Shown piece after piece: positions 8,385 to 16,718 of a DNA stretch of 64,000 bases. The stretch is from Mycolicibacterium agri (GTDB taxonomy: Bacteria; Actinomycetota; Actinomycetes; Mycobacteriales; Mycobacteriaceae): the NCBI RefSeq assembly GCF_002553505.1, contig NZ_PDCP01000024.1:1-64000 (forward strand), in the 5' to 3' direction. A program made the translations under genes and the position numbers. Position 1 is the stretch's first letter, and each line of letters starts with the position of its first letter. The notes beneath the pieces are model-generated. The model did no database searches, was not told where the DNA came from, and saw nothing but the letters and a program-made list of their open reading frames with translations.

Positions 8385-8562
8385 GGCGACGCTCCTGTCT
8401 TGGTCGTGAACCGGTCCAAATCCTGCGATTCAGCGATGACACGCAGATTGGTTGCGGGTACGCAAGCTACCGCCGATGGCTGTGAATTTTGCGGTCCAGC
8501 GATGTTACGTTGTTGCGCGAGTGGCGATTTCAGGCGGGGTGCGAGGTTTGAGCTGGCGACGG

Positions 8563-8964
8563 TCAGTGGGCTTGGTGTTCCTTGCGGTCGGCAGTTCTGG
8601 GCATATCGGGTGTTTGCGAGGTCGGATCCATCGTGTCCGCGCGGTCCCACTGCTCGTCGAGCTGGTGGCGGGAGGTCTCTGCCTCGCTGCGGTAGGCGAC
8701 GGCCTGCTGTTGCAGACCGGACGCTTGGGCTGCCTTGACGTCGGATTCAGCCTGAGCGGCGCGGGCCCGGGCGGCGGTCTCGTCGGCGCGTGCCTCGCGC
8801 TGCCGAACCTGCGGCGTCTCGTCCCTGGCGGCCTCGCGAATCTCTTCGGCTGCTACGTGACGATGTTCGTTGCGTTTGTTACGCGCCACCCACACGATTG
8901 CGGCGATAAGCAAGATGGCCGCGATGACGATGACGACGATCAAAACGATACTGCTGGTGGGCAT
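8563..8964 (-). CDS. Membrane-anchored coiled-coil protein of unknown function
   Basis: 133 residues. The N-terminus (about 3-28, SSIVLIVVIVIAAILLIAAI) is a single transmembrane helix. It is followed by a highly charged alanine-rich region (about 35-105, repeated ARADETAARARAAQAESD type) predicted to form a cytoplasmic coiled coil, and a polar tail. It lies 145 bp downstream of the DUF6131 gene. The same gene pair recurs in damaged form at 7606-8296, so this is one half of a duplicated two-gene unit. Function unknown; a stress-related envelope role is only a guess from its neighbours. Confidence 0.7.
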   Translation of the reverse strand: MPTSSIVLIVVIVIAAILLIAAIVWVARNKRNEHRHVAAEEIREAARDETPQVRQREARADETAARARAAQAESDVKAAQASGLQQQAVAYRSEAETSRHQLDEQWDRADTMDPTSQTPDMPRTADRKEHQAH

Positions 8965-9109
8965 GTCGGCTCCTTGGGTTGGTTGAGCGTGAAATTTTGG
9001 TGGCCGGAGGCTAAGGAATGCTCTCGGCGGCGTGAGGTACTGGGTGGCCGGCGCGGTGGAGTCCGCGGGGCCGCCAGGGATTGTGCCGTCCGCCGTTGAC
9101 GGTGGTCGC

Positions 9110-9289
9110 TCAGTAGTAGTGGCGGCGGCCGCCGACAGCGTGACCCATCCGTCCCATGAGCATCATGAGCAGGCCGACGACCAGCAGGATGACTCCGACG
9201 ACCAAAACTATGTGGGCGAACGCGAACGTGGGGACGAGGCTGGGAAGCAGGAGCCCCAGAACGATGAGGATGATTCCGAGGACGATCAT
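9110..9289 (-). CDS. DUF6131 family small membrane protein
   Basis: A 59-residue protein made almost entirely of two hydrophobic helices (MIVLGIILIVLGLLLPSL and IVLVVGVILLVVGLLMML) with a basic, glycine-rich C-terminus ending GGRRHYY. The length and tail fit the DUF6131 family of short mycobacterial membrane proteins. A second copy with a lost 5' end lies at 8135-8296. It sits between the CsbD-like gene and the coil protein on the same strand, so it is probably cotranscribed with them. Function unknown. Confidence 0.75.
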   Translation of the reverse strand: MIVLGIILIVLGLLLPSLVPTFAFAHIVLVVGVILLVVGLLMMLMGRMGHAVGGRRHYY

Positions 9290-9340
9290 GGCGGTTGCCT
9301 AGTTTCTGGGTAGGTGTGTCCGGGCACGGTGTTGCTCAGA

Positions 9341-9513
9341 TCAGTGTTTGAAGGCGTCTTTGACCTTGGCGCCGGCCTGTTTGGTGTTGCCCTTGAACTG
9401 ATCGGCGCGTCCTTCAGTACGCAGGCGGGTGTTGCCGATGGCGCGACCGAAGAGCTTTTCACCGTGCCCTTGGCGGATTCGGCCTTGTGGGCGATCTTCT
9501 TACCGACGCTCAT
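9341..9513 (-). pseudogene. CsbD-family stress protein gene with a -1 frameshift
   Basis: From ATG 9513 the frame reads MSVGKKIAHKAESAKGTVK, typical of CsbD-like stress proteins. It then loses similarity after a run of four A residues (plus-strand TTTT 9456-9459). Supplying one extra A restores KLFGRAIGNTRLRTEGRADQ, then FKGNTKQAGAKVKDAFKH and a stop at 9341-9343, a normal 57-residue CsbD protein. The span of 173 nt is one short of a whole number of codons. It is either a real frameshift, a homopolymer sequencing error, or (least likely) programmed slippage. It lies 25 bp downstream of the membrane protein at 9539-10036. Confidence 0.8.
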
Positions 9514-9538
9514 TTACGTGCTCCTTGGTTTTCGGTGT

Positions 9539-10036
9539 TCACCGCCCCCGCGAGCGCGGGCTGGAGGTATCGGCCGGGGTTGGCCTACCGGCGGTGTCGA
9601 CTCCGGCGGCGCGCACCGGTTGTCCACCGTGCCACCACCGGCCGAACCGAGCATCTCTGCTGCGGCTGGGGACGGCGCGCTGCGGGGGCACCGCCGAGGC
9701 TGCGACGGCGTGGTCCTGGTCGTGTTCGAGCCGCCGATCGCGCTCCTGATTCAGAAACGCGGTCTCACGTCGTGACCTGTCGAGTTCACGGCGGGCGGCT
9801 CGCCCGCGTCCCGCGCTGCGCTGCGCGCCGGCCAGCAGCACACTCAACCCCAGCATCGCGGCCGCGCCGATGACGATCCCGAACAGGAACAGCGTGCCCG
9901 TCGACCCGGTGACGTGATAGCCGAAGACATCGAAGTTCTCCGTCAATGGGTGCGCGGGTCCCGCATTGAGAAGCGCCCCGGTGAACCCCACGATCACCGC
10001 GACGAGCAGAACAACCAATCCAACAATGACGAGCAT
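9539..10036 (-). CDS. Two-helix membrane protein of unknown function
   Basis: 165 residues. Two hydrophobic segments (about 2-24 and 47-70, LFLFGIVIGAAAMLGLSVLL) flank a short exported loop. A long positively charged region rich in Arg/Ala/Asp (about 72-165) follows and is probably cytoplasmic. The layout resembles small mycobacterial envelope proteins that precede CsbD-like genes; I do not recognise a named family with certainty. It is the first gene of the minus-strand series and diverges from the TetR gene, with TGTAGA repeats lying between the two starts. Confidence 0.6.
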   Translation of the reverse strand: MLVIVGLVVLLVAVIVGFTGALLNAGPAHPLTENFDVFGYHVTGSTGTLFLFGIVIGAAAMLGLSVLLAGAQRSAGRGRAARRELDRSRRETAFLNQERDRRLEHDQDHAVAASAVPPQRAVPSRSRDARFGRWWHGGQPVRAAGVDTAGRPTPADTSSPRSRGR

Positions 10037-10051
10037 GGCGACACTTCAATC

Positions 10052-10127
10052 TGTAGAAGTCCAGTACACGCCGCATTCACCCCAATGTCAACGTTGTAGA
10101 CATACAGAATAGGTCTACGATGTAGAT
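10052..10127. promoter_or_regulatory. Repeated TGTAGA motifs and an inverted repeat between divergent genes
   Basis: TGTAGA occurs at about 10052, 10095 and 10121. The second forms an inverted repeat, GTAGAC (10096-10101) with GTCTAC (10113-10118) and an 11-nt spacer. This is the only structured stretch between the minus-strand membrane gene (start 10036) and the plus-strand TetR gene. TetR proteins usually bind short palindromes next to their own genes, so this is a candidate operator. Confidence 0.4.
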
Positions 10128-10190
10128 GTCGAACGCAGAAATGCGTGTGCACCGAGCGCACGCGTCCGTATCGGCTGGCCCGCGATCGAC

Positions 10191-11018
10191 ATGTCAGCCA
10201 TGCGGGGTTCCCCGGAGCAGACATCAGCGCAGCCGCAACCGGAAGGTGGTGCTTCGTCCATGACCCAACCACCAGCGGGTCCATCAGGTCCGGGAGATAG
10301 CGCCCCGAGCGCCGACGCCACCGAGAACGGCCAGAACCGGCCGATCACCCGCGAAGCGGTCCTGGCCGGTGCCTTGGACATCATCGACCGCGACGGCGTC
10401 GACGCGCTGTCGATGCGACGCCTCGGCGAAGCGCTCGGGCGTGATCCGATGGCGCTCTACCGGCACGTGCCGAACAAGGCGGCCGTGCTCGACGGGGTGG
10501 TCGAGATGATCTTCGAACAACTCTCCCTGGACACCACAACACCGGACTGGATCGCCGCCTTGCGCCGCCTGGGCCACGACTTCCGAAACCTGGCACGCGC
10601 CCACCCCAACGTGGTGCCCTTGCTGGTCACCCGCCCCCTGGCGACACCGCTCGGCATGCGGCCACCGGGCATCCTGCGCCACCTCGAACAGATCCTCGCC
10701 CTGCTGACCCGATGCGGCTTCACCGGGCCCGACGCACTGCACGTATACCGCACATTGTTCGGATTCCTCTACGGCCACGTGCTCACCGAATTGCAGGAGA
10801 TCGTCGAACGCCCCGAGGAAACCGACCACGTGATGCGGCTCGGGCTGCACCGGCTGCCGATCGGCGAATTCCCGCACGTCCGCGACCTCGCCCCGACCTG
10901 GGCCGCCTACGACGGCCTGGCCGAACTCGACCGCGGCCTCGACATTCTGCTTACCGGACTGGCCACCCGACTCGACATGCCTGGCGGTATGCCCACGCGC
11001 GCACCCGAACCCGGATAA
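10191..11018 (+). CDS. TetR/AcrR-family regulator (TetR_C type)
   Basis: An N-terminal helix-turn-helix domain (about 50-105; ITREAVLAGALDIIDRDGVDALSMRRLGEALG then ALYRHVPNKAAVLDGV) is joined to a C-terminal ligand domain of the tetracycline-repressor type (about 115-260). A Pro/Ser/Gln-rich stretch of about 45 residues precedes the DNA-binding domain. The true start may therefore be later than 10191; ATG 10260 is a reasonable alternative. The desaturase gene follows 122 bp downstream on the same strand and is a likely target along with the divergent gene at 9539. Confidence 0.85.
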   Translation: MSAMRGSPEQTSAQPQPEGGASSMTQPPAGPSGPGDSAPSADATENGQNRPITREAVLAGALDIIDRDGVDALSMRRLGEALGRDPMALYRHVPNKAAVLDGVVEMIFEQLSLDTTTPDWIAALRRLGHDFRNLARAHPNVVPLLVTRPLATPLGMRPPGILRHLEQILALLTRCGFTGPDALHVYRTLFGFLYGHVLTELQEIVERPEETDHVMRLGLHRLPIGEFPHVRDLAPTWAAYDGLAELDRGLDILLTGLATRLDMPGGMPTRAPEPG

Positions 11019-11140
11019 CCCCCCACACGACCCTGAAACCGACGTGACCACAATGACCCGCCCAAACACCCCACATGCTGCGACAGCCGCACGCCGCCAG
11101 GGCACCCCGCCGGCGCCTACTGAGTCTCGGTGAGACACCG

Positions 11141-12232
11141 ATGGCCATCACCAACGTCGCCGAATACGCCCACCTCAGCAAGACCGACCTTGAGGCACTC
11201 GGCGACGCATTAGGAGCCATCCGTCGCGACATCGAGAACTCGCGCGGCGCCTCAGACAGGGCATACATCCAGCGCGCCATCATGTTTCAGCGCTGCCTGG
11301 ACGTCACCGCACGGCTGATCATCGCCGCCAGCCGCACCAAGACCGGCTGCGCGCTCGGCACCGCCGCGCTCGCCACCGCCAAGAGCATCGAGAACATGGA
11401 ACTCGGCCACAACATCTGCCACGGTCAATGGGACTGGATGAATGACCCGGAAATCCACTCCAGTACCTGGGAATGGGACATGGCCAGCGTCTCCGCGCAA
11501 TGGCGCTACGCCCACAACTACCGCCACCACATGTTCACCAACGTCATCGGCATGGACGACGACCTCGGATACGGCATCATGCGGGTCACCCCCGACCAAC
11601 CGTGGCGGTTGAGCAATCTGCTGCAGCCCCTACGAAACATTCTGCTGGCCATCATGTTCGAATGGGGCATCGCACTGCAGGGCTGGGAATCCCAGCAGCG
11701 AAGCGCGGCGACTCGCGCCGAGAAATCCGCTCTCACCAGATCGCTGGTCGGCAAGATCACCCGCCAAGCCGGCAAGGACTATCTGATCTTTCCCGCGCTG
11801 AGTCTTCGACGATGGCGCCGCACCCTCACCGCGAATGCGGTCGCCAACCTGCTGCGCAACGTCTGGGCCTACGTGGTGATCTGTTGTGGTCATTTCGCCG
11901 ACGGCACACAGAAATTCACGCCCGCCGCCCTACAGGACGAGACCAAACCCGAATGGTACCTGCGACAAATGCTGGGCACCGCGAACTTCCACGCCGGACC
12001 CGTATTAGCATTCCTCAGCGGAAACCTCTGCTACCAGATCGAGCACCACCTATTCCCCGACCTTTCGAGTAACCGCTACGCCCAGATCGCCCGGCAAGTT
12101 CAACCTCTATGCGCACGCTTTGGCCTGCCCTACACAACCGGTCCGCTCACACGCCAGTACCGGCACACCCTGCGCACCATTCTCACGCTCGCACTCCCAG
12201 ATGACCGGCGGAAAATGCGGAAAGAAAACTAG
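11141..12232 (+). CDS. Membrane fatty acid desaturase (DesA3-like)
   Basis: A di-iron acyl-lipid/acyl-CoA desaturase that introduces a double bond into membrane fatty acids using an oxidoreductase partner. Three histidine clusters are visible from ATG 11141: HNICH (H90-H94), HNYRHH (H125, H129, H130) and QIEHHLFP (H302, H303). The first box of some homologues is longer, and the hydrophobic segments between boxes are short. The whole protein is 363 residues, somewhat smaller than M. tuberculosis DesA3. The ATG at 11141 is preferred over an upstream start at 11075 because the extra 22 residues are Arg-rich and resemble no desaturase. The electron-transfer partner gene is not nearby. Confidence 0.85.
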   Translation: MAITNVAEYAHLSKTDLEALGDALGAIRRDIENSRGASDRAYIQRAIMFQRCLDVTARLIIAASRTKTGCALGTAALATAKSIENMELGHNICHGQWDWMNDPEIHSSTWEWDMASVSAQWRYAHNYRHHMFTNVIGMDDDLGYGIMRVTPDQPWRLSNLLQPLRNILLAIMFEWGIALQGWESQQRSAATRAEKSALTRSLVGKITRQAGKDYLIFPALSLRRWRRTLTANAVANLLRNVWAYVVICCGHFADGTQKFTPAALQDETKPEWYLRQMLGTANFHAGPVLAFLSGNLCYQIEHHLFPDLSSNRYAQIARQVQPLCARFGLPYTTGPLTRQYRHTLRTILTLALPDDRRKMRKEN

Positions 12233-12814
12233 CCCGAATTACCCCAGATTCGATGAGAAAACGCGCGGACCAAATTCTCACTCAATCTGGGGTGCCTCGG
12301 GTCACGGTCGAATACTTGCCCCAGATTCAATGAGAACGGACAGCAGCGCAGCCGGACGCATCCCAACCTCTAGGCGCGTTACGAGCGTATGCGCTATGGA
12401 TCCCGAAGGCGCGAAACGCCTCCACAGGCCATACGTTCGTGGCCGCACCGTGCCCGAGTTATCACACTGCAAGGCTCAGGATTTGCCGTCCCGGAACTAT
12501 CTGACGGTTAGTGCCGGTGTGGGCGCGCGGTTGGAGCGACCCAGCGGCGCAAGGCATCGATGGTGGTTTCCGGTGATGTGTTGAAGCAGAACGCAACCCC
12601 AGGCGATATCTCGTTGATGACGTTCACCACGCGCTCGAACAGCAGCCTGATCCAGGCCAGGATGATTGCAATAGTCGATCGCACCCGGGTCCAGCCCAAC
12701 CGACAGTATTGCGTCGGACGTGGTTGGATTCTGCTCTGCCACAGTGCACTCCGATCGTTGCTTCGACACCGACATTAGCGCGACGCACAGGATCAGCACA
12801 CCGACGCTTTGGGG
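12233..12814. other. 582-bp stretch without a convincing gene
   Basis: Between the desaturase stop and the membrane protein end. The first 100 bp carry three 18-bp repeats (separate entry). The rest (12340-12814) holds only short minus-strand frames, for example 12497-12799 and 12508-12699. The first of these begins with a hydrophobic stretch and the second has one possible membrane helix (STIAIILAWIRLL). They overlap in different frames, have no clear ribosome binding site and match no family I know. It may be decayed coding sequence or transposon remnant. Confidence 0.5.
12242..12336. repeat. Three 18-bp repeats, two direct and one inverted
   Basis: CCCCAGATTCGATGAGAA (12242-12259, plus), CCCCAGATTGAGTGAGAA (reverse complement of 12275-12292) and CCCCAGATTCAATGAGAA (12319-12336, plus) differ from each other at two to three positions. 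The first two face each other across 15 bp. The arrangement and size look like recombinase or transposase binding sites. They begin 9 bp after the desaturase stop codon and no transposase gene is adjacent. Confidence 0.8.
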
Positions 12815-13384
12815 TTACAACGAGGGATTGTCGGTCGACCGCAACGTTTCTACACGGGCTTGCAGCCGCCGGCGCGTCCATGGCGCCGATACAAGGGCGA
12901 AGGCAAAAAGCGCGGCGATGCCTGCATTCAGTAGCGCCTCACCGGGTCGATGGTCGAGGGCAGCCAACACCCCTTGGAACAACCAAATGGCCACCAGGAG
13001 CGAGAAAGTCACGGTGGCGATGCGCGTCCCGCGAATCGCGCCGAGTTGAATCTGTGCCATACGCGCGGCCGCCTCCCGTACCCGCGGGTTCTCCGGTACC
13101 GGGCCTCGCCGGACCGCGGCGATAGCCTGCATGCGCTCGGTTTTTGAGGTTGTCACGCTGAGGGCATCCAAGTAGCGGTCGCGGTCCTGGCCCCAGGCTA
13201 TGGCGATCAGCGCAGCCACGATCAAGCAGCCGGCACCGATGAGTACGAACCCGAGAGGCGGAATGCCGAAACCATGGCCGCGGGCGTGCTGAACCGCCAA
13301 CCCGGCGAAGGCCACTAGCCACGTAAGTCCCGTCGCACACACCGTGCGCGCCCACCACGGCAGAAGCACCAACCGGATCGACAC
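12815..13384 (-). CDS. Integral membrane protein of unknown function
   Basis: 189 residues with four predicted membrane segments: about 15-30, 42-64 (LGFVLIGAGCLIVAALIAIAW), 123-142 and 150-167. The soluble loop between helices 2 and 3 contains DRYLDALSVTTSKTERMQAIAAVRRG and PVPENPRVREAAARMA, a pattern seen in hypothetical mycobacterial membrane proteins. No catalytic motif is visible. It stands alone: the neighbouring gene on the same strand ends 188 bp upstream. Function unknown. Confidence 0.7.
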   Translation of the reverse strand: MSIRLVLLPWWARTVCATGLTWLVAFAGLAVQHARGHGFGIPPLGFVLIGAGCLIVAALIAIAWGQDRDRYLDALSVTTSKTERMQAIAAVRRGPVPENPRVREAAARMAQIQLGAIRGTRIATVTFSLLVAIWLFQGVLAALDHRPGEALLNAGIAALFAFALVSAPWTRRRLQARVETLRSTDNPSL

Positions 13385-13572
13385 GACAAAAGCGTATTAC
13401 GTGCGCGCACGTCAGGATTGCGGCAATTTCCGCCGTCGAACGCTCTCTCCCAGGGTCCTCAGCTCAGCCCACGACCGCGAATCGGAGTCGCTGCAGGACC
13501 GTGCTCGCACTTCTGCTGCGCAAATTCCGTCTCGCGGCGCGTAGGTCGGTGCAGACCCTTGTGCGCCGCCCT

Positions 13573-15738
13573 CTACACCAGCTTGTCGAGCGTGATCGGC
13601 AGGTTGGTCACCCGTCGTCCCGTGGCGTTGAAGACAGCGTTGGCGATCGCGGCGGGCACTCCGACGATGACCAATTCGCCGATGCCTTTCACGCCGATCG
13701 GGTCAGCGATCAGATCCTCGCCCGGCAGGAACTCGGCGTCGAGCTCGGGCACGTCGGCGTTGATCGGTACCAGGTAGTCCGACATGTTGGCGTTGACGAT
13801 CCGCCCGTCGCGGTGATCGAGATGAGTCGCCTCGAGCAACGCCGCCCCAATCCCCATCACCATGCCGCCGATGGCCTGGCTGCGCGCCAGCATCGGATTC
13901 ACGATGCGACCGGCGTCATAGCTGGCAAACATCCGCCGGACCCGAACAGTGCCCAACGCCTCGTCGACAGCGACTTCGGCGAAAACGGCACCGAAGGCAT
14001 GCATCGAAAACCGTTCGCCCGCAGCGTCAGGACTCCACTGCTGCTCGACCGAAAGCTCGTCGAGGCGCCGACGGCGCAGCAGCTCCTCGTACCGCTCACC
14101 GCGCGCAGGATCGCTGCGCGCCCGCATGCGGCCGTCGACGACGTCTACCTCTGTGGGCGCCAACCCGTGCAACGGCGATCCCGGATCAGTGACGGCCATA
14201 CGCACAATCCGATCGCGCAACATCGTGCCGGCATTGTGGATCGAAGAGCCGGCGCTGGCCATTGTCCGAGATCCCGTCTGAGCCGGTGCAACGGGTAATG
14301 CACTATCGCCCAATGTGAATCGCACTCGATGCAGGGCCACGCCGAGCGCGTCGGCCCCGATCTGACTCATCGCCGTATACGTGCCCGGGCCGATATCGCT
14401 TGCTCCGCAGAAGATCTCGACGGCACCATCGGAACGGATACGGGCTGATGCGGCACATGGGCTGACGAGAGTGACGAAGCTCGCCGCCGACATGCCCAGA
14501 CCGATGAGCTGGCCGCCCTCTCGTACAGAACGGGGCACGGCGTTACGCCGCGACCAACCGAAGGCCGTTGCACCGGACCGCAAGCACTCGGTGAGCCGCC
14601 GGCTGGAAAACGGGATGCCATTCTCCTGATCCTGTGTCGGCTCGTTGCGCAGCCGCAGCTCGATCGGGTCCATTCCGAGCCTGTGCGCGAGGTCGTCCAT
14701 CGCCGACTCCAGCGCGAAGTTCCCTGACAGGTGTCCCGGGCCGCGCATCTGATTGCCCGGGTTGACGTCGAGCTGGACCGTCCGCAGCGCCGAGCGCATG
14801 TTCGGTGCCTGGTACATGTAGCTCGCTGAGCCGCTGACATTTTCGACGTACGGGCGGTACCGGGACACCTCGACGGTGCCTTCGTGCACGATGGCGGCGA
14901 TGCGGCCCGACCGGTCGGAGCCGATCGCCAGCCGCTGCCGGTTCCGCGGCCGGTACCCGGTCACGGCGTAGAGCTGCCGCCGCGTCAACATCAACTTGAC
15001 CGGCCGCCGGACGCGGCGCGCCGCATGGGCCGCGATCAGCTGATGCGGCCACACCTGGCCTGCGTTACCGAAGGCGCCGCCGACGAACGGCGATATCACT
15101 CGCACGTTTTCGGGCGGGATACCGAGACCGTCGGCGTACTGCTGGCGGGCACCGCTGACGGATTGCACTTTGTCCCACACCGTCAGCCGGTCGCCCTCCC
15201 ACCGCGCCGCCGTCGCGCTGATCTCCATCGGATTGTGGTTGTTGCGCTCCATCGAATAGCGCAGATCGGTCACGACGGCGGAGTTGCGCAGTGCTCGGTC
15301 GGCGTCTCCTCGCGAGTAATCACGACTGGGACTGGGTGTCTGCGCCGTGACGTCGCGGGAATCGATGTCGGTCAGCTGTGGCTGCGTCGAGTATCGCACT
15401 GACACAAGGGAAGCACCGTGCATCGCGGCTTCCAACGTGGTCGCGACGACGACGGCCACCGCCTGGCCGAACGCTGCCACCTGCTTGGGGTCGTATGGCA
15501 GTGTAAGCCCGTCGAAGTCGGTGATGACGTCGACAACCTCCGGTATCCGGCGCGCCGCGTCGGTGTCGACGGCGTCGACCGCACCGCGCGCCACCGTGGC
15601 GGCGACGATGGACGCGAACAGTACGTCGCGAACGTCGGCGTCAGCCGCGTAACGCGCCTGCCCGGTGACTTTCAGGCGGCCATCCACCCGGGGCACCGCC
15701 CGCCCGGCTACCGCCGGTGACGCCAGCGGGGCCGTCAT
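13573..15738 (-). CDS. Molybdenum-cofactor subunit of an aldehyde oxidoreductase (PaoC/YagR-like)
   Basis: Large catalytic subunit of a xanthine-oxidase-family enzyme. 721 residues: an N-terminal aldehyde oxidase hammerhead domain (about 15-120, VPRVDGRLKVTGQARYAAD) followed by Mo-cofactor-binding halves. Visible motifs include PFVGGAFGNAG, the Gly-rich MRGPGHLSGNFALE, and the C-terminal VKGIGELVIVG holding the catalytic glutamate. It is the third gene of a 2Fe-2S / FAD / Mo operon in the same order as E. coli paoABC, and its ATG overlaps the FAD subunit stop. PaoABC oxidises aromatic aldehydes in the periplasm. The substrate here is not known, and the upstream FAD gene is interrupted. Confidence 0.88.
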   Translation of the reverse strand: MTAPLASPAVAGRAVPRVDGRLKVTGQARYAADADVRDVLFASIVAATVARGAVDAVDTDAARRIPEVVDVITDFDGLTLPYDPKQVAAFGQAVAVVVATTLEAAMHGASLVSVRYSTQPQLTDIDSRDVTAQTPSPSRDYSRGDADRALRNSAVVTDLRYSMERNNHNPMEISATAARWEGDRLTVWDKVQSVSGARQQYADGLGIPPENVRVISPFVGGAFGNAGQVWPHQLIAAHAARRVRRPVKLMLTRRQLYAVTGYRPRNRQRLAIGSDRSGRIAAIVHEGTVEVSRYRPYVENVSGSASYMYQAPNMRSALRTVQLDVNPGNQMRGPGHLSGNFALESAMDDLAHRLGMDPIELRLRNEPTQDQENGIPFSSRRLTECLRSGATAFGWSRRNAVPRSVREGGQLIGLGMSAASFVTLVSPCAASARIRSDGAVEIFCGASDIGPGTYTAMSQIGADALGVALHRVRFTLGDSALPVAPAQTGSRTMASAGSSIHNAGTMLRDRIVRMAVTDPGSPLHGLAPTEVDVVDGRMRARSDPARGERYEELLRRRRLDELSVEQQWSPDAAGERFSMHAFGAVFAEVAVDEALGTVRVRRMFASYDAGRIVNPMLARSQAIGGMVMGIGAALLEATHLDHRDGRIVNANMSDYLVPINADVPELDAEFLPGEDLIADPIGVKGIGELVIVGVPAAIANAVFNATGRRVTNLPITLDKLV

Positions 15739-16715
15739 CGGACAACACCTGCAATCGTCTCGACCTGACGGGCGACGGTGCGTTTGAGCAAATCAACCTT
15801 GAATCCGTTCTCCGACAACGGTCGTGCGCCGTCAGATGCCACGTCGGCCGCCGCGCGGATGACGTCAGGAGTCGCCGGCCGTCCCGCCAGCGCGCGCTCG
15901 ACCGCGGGTAGGCGCCACGGGACCGTGCCCACGCCGCCCGCGGCCACCTGCGCCGACCAGATCGTCGGCCCCTGCATGTCGAGTATCACCGCCACCGAGC
16001 AGATCGCGAACTCGTAGGAGGCGCGGTCGCGCACCTTCAGGTACCCCGAGCGACGTGCACTCGGCGTCGCCGGAACCTCGACGGCGACGATCAACTGACC
16101 CGGCTCGAGATTGTGCTCACGCTCGGGAGTCAACCCAGGCATGCGGTAGAAGTCGGCCAGCCGAATTGTGCTTTCGCCATCAGCTTTTCGCAGGACTATC
16201 CGAGCGTCGAGCGCCGCGAGAGCGACTGCAAGATCGGACGGGTGGGTGGCCACGCAGCGATCGCTGGTGCCCAGAATGGCGTGGGTGCGGTTGCGCCCGC
16301 CGATGGCCGGGCAGCCGCTGCCTGGCTCGCGACGGTTGCACGCCGCCGTGACGTCGCGAAAGTACAGACACCGAGGCCGCTGCATCAGATTGCCGCCGAT
16401 GGAGGCCATATTTCGCAATTGCGCAGAAGCGCTCAGGTTCAACGCCTCTGCGATCACCGGATACTCGGTCCGGACCACTGGGTGTGCGGCCAGCTCAGAC
16501 ATTCGCACCAGCGCTCCGATGCGCAGCCTGTCCGGCCGTGCGTCGATGTCGCGGTACGGCAGATCGTTGATGTCGATGATGGACTCGGGCCGCTCGACCG
16601 TTTCCCGCATCAGGTCGATCAGGGTAGTGCCGCCGGCGATAAAGCGACCACCCGAGCTAGCAGCATCCAGCGCCTACCGTTCGTCGGCGGCCTTCATGTA
16701 CGAGAACGGGTACAC
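15735..16715 (-). pseudogene. FAD-binding subunit of the aldehyde oxidoreductase, interrupted by an amber codon
   Basis: CO-dehydrogenase/xanthine-dehydrogenase medium-subunit type. GTG 16715 begins YPFSYMKAADER, then an in-frame TAG (16676-16674) takes the place of a residue, then ALDAASSGGRFIAGGTTLID and the remaining 300 residues continue in frame to 15735. A single C-to-T change (CAG to TAG) explains it. Restarting at ATG 16610 would drop the FAD pyrophosphate motif (FIAGGTTL) just upstream, so the shorter product should not bind FAD normally. The Fe-S motif region (CNRREPGSGC) typical of PaoB-like subunits is present. The gene starts 3 bp after the Fe-S subunit stop. Confidence 0.85.
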
Positions 16716-16718
16716 GAA

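Noticed and set aside
9456..9459. Programmed frameshift in csbD
   Set aside because: CsbD homologues are read without a shift, and a plain homopolymer error or mutation explains it.
12242..12336. CRISPR-like array
   Set aside because: Only three units, one inverted, with unequal spacing (15 and 26 bp) and no cas genes.
12497..12799. Small minus-strand gene with a possible hydrophobic start
   Set aside because: Frames overlap each other, there is no ribosome binding site, and no family pattern could be recognised.
16674..16676. Pyrrolysine or programmed readthrough at the amber codon
   Set aside because: No pyrrolysine machinery is known in mycobacteria, and a single CAG-to-TAG change or base-call error is simpler.
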